Source of the DNA: Pogonophryne albipinna
Taxonomy: Eukaryota > Chordata > Actinopteri > Perciformes > Artedidraconidae
Length of the DNA stretch: 64,000 bases
Assembly: GCA_028583405.1 (NCBI GenBank)
Contig: CM053252.1
Span: 32,493,562 to 32,557,561 of the forward strand
Direction: 5' to 3'
The notes under the pieces are model-generated. The model was not told where the DNA came from. It made no database searches and saw only the letters and a program-made list of their open reading frames with translations. The position numbers and the translations under genes were made by a program. This document shows positions 61,729-64,000 of the stretch, piece by piece. The first letter of the stretch is position 1. Every line of letters begins with the position of its first letter.

Positions 61729-62270
61729 TATGAAACACACAGACACACACAAATCTACAGACTTACTCCAAACTGCCAAACATATTAATTAACACACTCT
61801 AGTTTGGCCTAGTAGAACAATAAGCAGCAGACTTTTACTTTTTTATCATTTCTACTGGATCTTAGATCTGCGCTTGCGCAATACGGGTCGGCAGTTGCGA
61901 GAGAGTATTTTTGTTGGGTAATCTATGGTAGGGCTAACCCATACAGTGGTGGGGTGAAGTCAGTATTTGCATTGTAATTACATATATATATACCTTGACA
62001 GTGAAACGTACGGAGCCCTGGAGGGTTCATAGAGAAAAATAAATAAAACGTGGCCACGTTTTACTTTCTCGTGCGCACGCTTTAATAACTCGTGCGCACG
62101 CTTTGGTAACTCGTGCGCACGAGTTACTAAAGCGTGCGCACGAGTTATTAAAGCGTGCGCACGAGTTACTAAAGCGTGCGCACGAGTTACTAAAGCGTGC
62201 GCACGAGTTATTAAAGCGTGCGCACGAGTTACTAAAGCGTGCGCACGAGTTAATAAAGCATTGCCTCGTT

Positions 62271-62456
<186 letters not shown>

Positions 62457-62459
62457 ATG

Positions 62460-63276
62460 GACATTTGTTTATGATAGTATCGTTCGTTCCGGTGCACTCC
62501 GGCAGGACTATAGCACATCAAGATTAAGATTAAACGAATTTCTTTCACTTGGGAATACACATATAACTATGGAGAACCAGATTTGTGTAAATTACTGTTC
62601 GTGGTCATTTTAAAACAAATGCCGGTGGTGTCGGACACACACAAACACACCGGACACGCACACACATCATGCGCCCCGGTGACAGGACATCTCCTTCATA
62701 AAACGAGGGGGAATACTCTGGTAGTTCGATGTGTGTAGAGGTGTGTGTGGTTAAACGTAGCAGCCTCGATCTCTATTCAGCGGTTCTAATGAAGGGAAAC
62801 GCAGTGAAGTAAACAGTAAAAGGCACAGCTCTTTGCAGCTGGTGCTGCTCTTCTCAGATTCTGCTGGGTTACACGTTACTGCCTCCAGTGCCCTGTACGA
62901 CGAAGCCAGTTCAACAGACCCTGGATATGTTTGATTTACCCGGCTTAACTAACCCTAACAAACGCGATGTCGCTAAGCAGGTCCTACGAAGCTGGTTATC
63001 AACTCAGCAAATCAACCAGGGTTTCTCTGTCCGGCTGAGAGCGCGTTCACGTGAAAGGGACGGGGTTACCAACATTTGACCAATCACAAACATGGAGACG
63101 CGTGCTGACAGCGCAGCGTCATACTTCATGAATGAATAGTGTAAATAGCAAATCCTGCTTCGTAGTACAGGCCACTGGTGCCGCAGAGATTTCATAAAGT
63201 GAAGGAGGTTTTCCTTCTATAAAACAGCTGTGGGCAGCAGATACTGTGAGTCACGGACAGGAATCCCTCAATTTAA
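62460..63276. other. Loop region of the foldback element
   Basis: The only frame of note is 62888-63079 (63 aa, with MPCTTKPVQQTLDMFDLPGL). I recognise no family and no transposase motif, so it may be captured host sequence or a remnant. Confidence 0.4.
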
Positions 63277-63571
63277 ATAAAACGAGGCCACGCTTTAGTA
63301 ACTCGTGCGCACGCTTTAGTAACTCGTGCGCACGCTTTAGTAACTCGTGCGCACGCTTTAATAACTCGTGCGCACGCTTTAGTAACTCGTGCGCACGCTT
63401 TAGTAACTCGTGCGCACGCTTTAATAACTCGTGCGCACGCTTTAGTAACTCGTGCGCACGAGTTACCAAAGCGTGCGCACGAGTTACTAAAGCGTGCGCA
63501 CGAGAAAGTAAAACGTGGCCACGTTTTATTTATTTTTCTCTCAATGAACCCTCCAGGGCTCCGTAGAAACG

Positions 63572-64000
63572 CCACGTGTGAGGTTTAGATTATTTCCCTG
63601 TCTCAATCAAAATGGAACTGGATGAAATAAAAAGGCACATTTGTGTTAAATAAAAAGGGCGACCTGGAGCCAATCCTGCAATTTCCCCACAGGTGAAAGA
63701 GTTGACATGCTGAAAGCCCAACCCCTTCGGGGGGGTCTGGGGGGGATTCTCCCCCAGGAGATTTTTTGAAATACTAACATAAAATACACATTCTGGTACT
63801 CTCTTGAGAAGAAAAATAAATAAATCTATTACTACACGACATATTTAAAAAAAATGAATGCCATTTTAGTTTTTTGTTACTTTGTTCTGAGAGCTGAACC
63901 TGCTGCTCCTTGCCCCTTTCACACCAACGCGTTTTCAGCTCCGGCTCGGAGCTGGAGCTGAAAAGAGCCGGTTTTTCCTGTTCACACCGCAGTGGCGCCG
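63572..64000. other. Right flank with hAT-like fragment
   Basis: The part at 63716-63770 (TTCGGGGGGGTCTGGGGGGG then CTCCCCCAGGAGATTTTTTG) and the part at 63915-64000 (CCTTTCACACCAACGCGTTT then GTTCACACCGCAGTGGCGCC) look like hAT transposon pieces. The element runs off the window. Confidence 0.4.

Larger units (their letters stand above)
60835..62002. other. Intergenic sequence with inverted repeats and a small MITE
   Basis: Includes an inverted repeat (60933-61066) and a MITE-like element (61491-61728). The rest shows no gene. Confidence 0.5.

Noticed and set aside
62103..62260. CRISPR-like palindromic repeats
   Set aside because: Units are contiguous with no unique spacers, mirrored at the other arm of a transposon.

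Overview
The window is nuclear DNA of a teleost fish, probably a percomorph. The evidence is spliced vertebrate genes with canonical GT-AG introns, Tc1, hAT, Harbinger-like, L2-like and SINE insertions, and long (TG)n tracts. There is no prokaryotic gene layout, CRISPR or operon. Most open frames are chance or repeat-derived; the genes were read from spliced exon homology, recalled from knowledge of the families and not from a search.

Layout. (1) 2992-12588, plus strand: two consecutive exons of the VPS10 domain of sorl1. The next exon expected from the family is not found before the following gene. (2) 13265-16044: a Tc1 transposon with an intact 340-aa transposase, carrying a 1.2-kb TTAA-flanked insertion. 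(3) 19372-34288, minus strand: a complete CYRI (FAM49) gene for a Rac1-binding regulator of the Scar/WAVE complex. It has two alternative first coding exons, one like CYRIA and one like CYRIB, a one-base frameshift in a conserved exon, and a three-deep transposon nest in its last intron. (4) 35121-36083: an assembly gap. (5) 38093-41444: a dead Tc1 and a SINE split by a hAT-type element. (6) 42557-46640, plus strand: a complete 12-exon bco2 (carotenoid 9',10'-dioxygenase) with all four iron-ligand histidines. (7) 48091-50088, minus strand: tex12, a synaptonemal-complex central-element protein, convergent with bco2. BCO2 and TEX12 are also neighbours in human, which supports both calls. (8) 51868-55100: an internally deleted L2-like LINE.

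(9) 56370-60834: a non-autonomous LTR retrotransposon with 373-bp near-identical LTRs and a 5-bp target duplication. Its only product is a long minus-strand frame with a gag-like head followed by in-frame minisatellites. (10) 62009-63565: a foldback-type element whose two arms are arrays of a 21-bp unit with a palindromic core, flanked by a 6-bp target duplication.

The single-copy genes act in unrelated processes: sorting-receptor traffic, actin/Rac control, carotenoid cleavage and meiotic synapsis. The most unusual signals are the LTR element made almost wholly of codon-phased minisatellites, the foldback element, the two alternative CYRI first exons, and several perfect palindromes that look like template-switch mutations. 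One of these can be compared with an unmodified copy of the same repeat elsewhere in the window.
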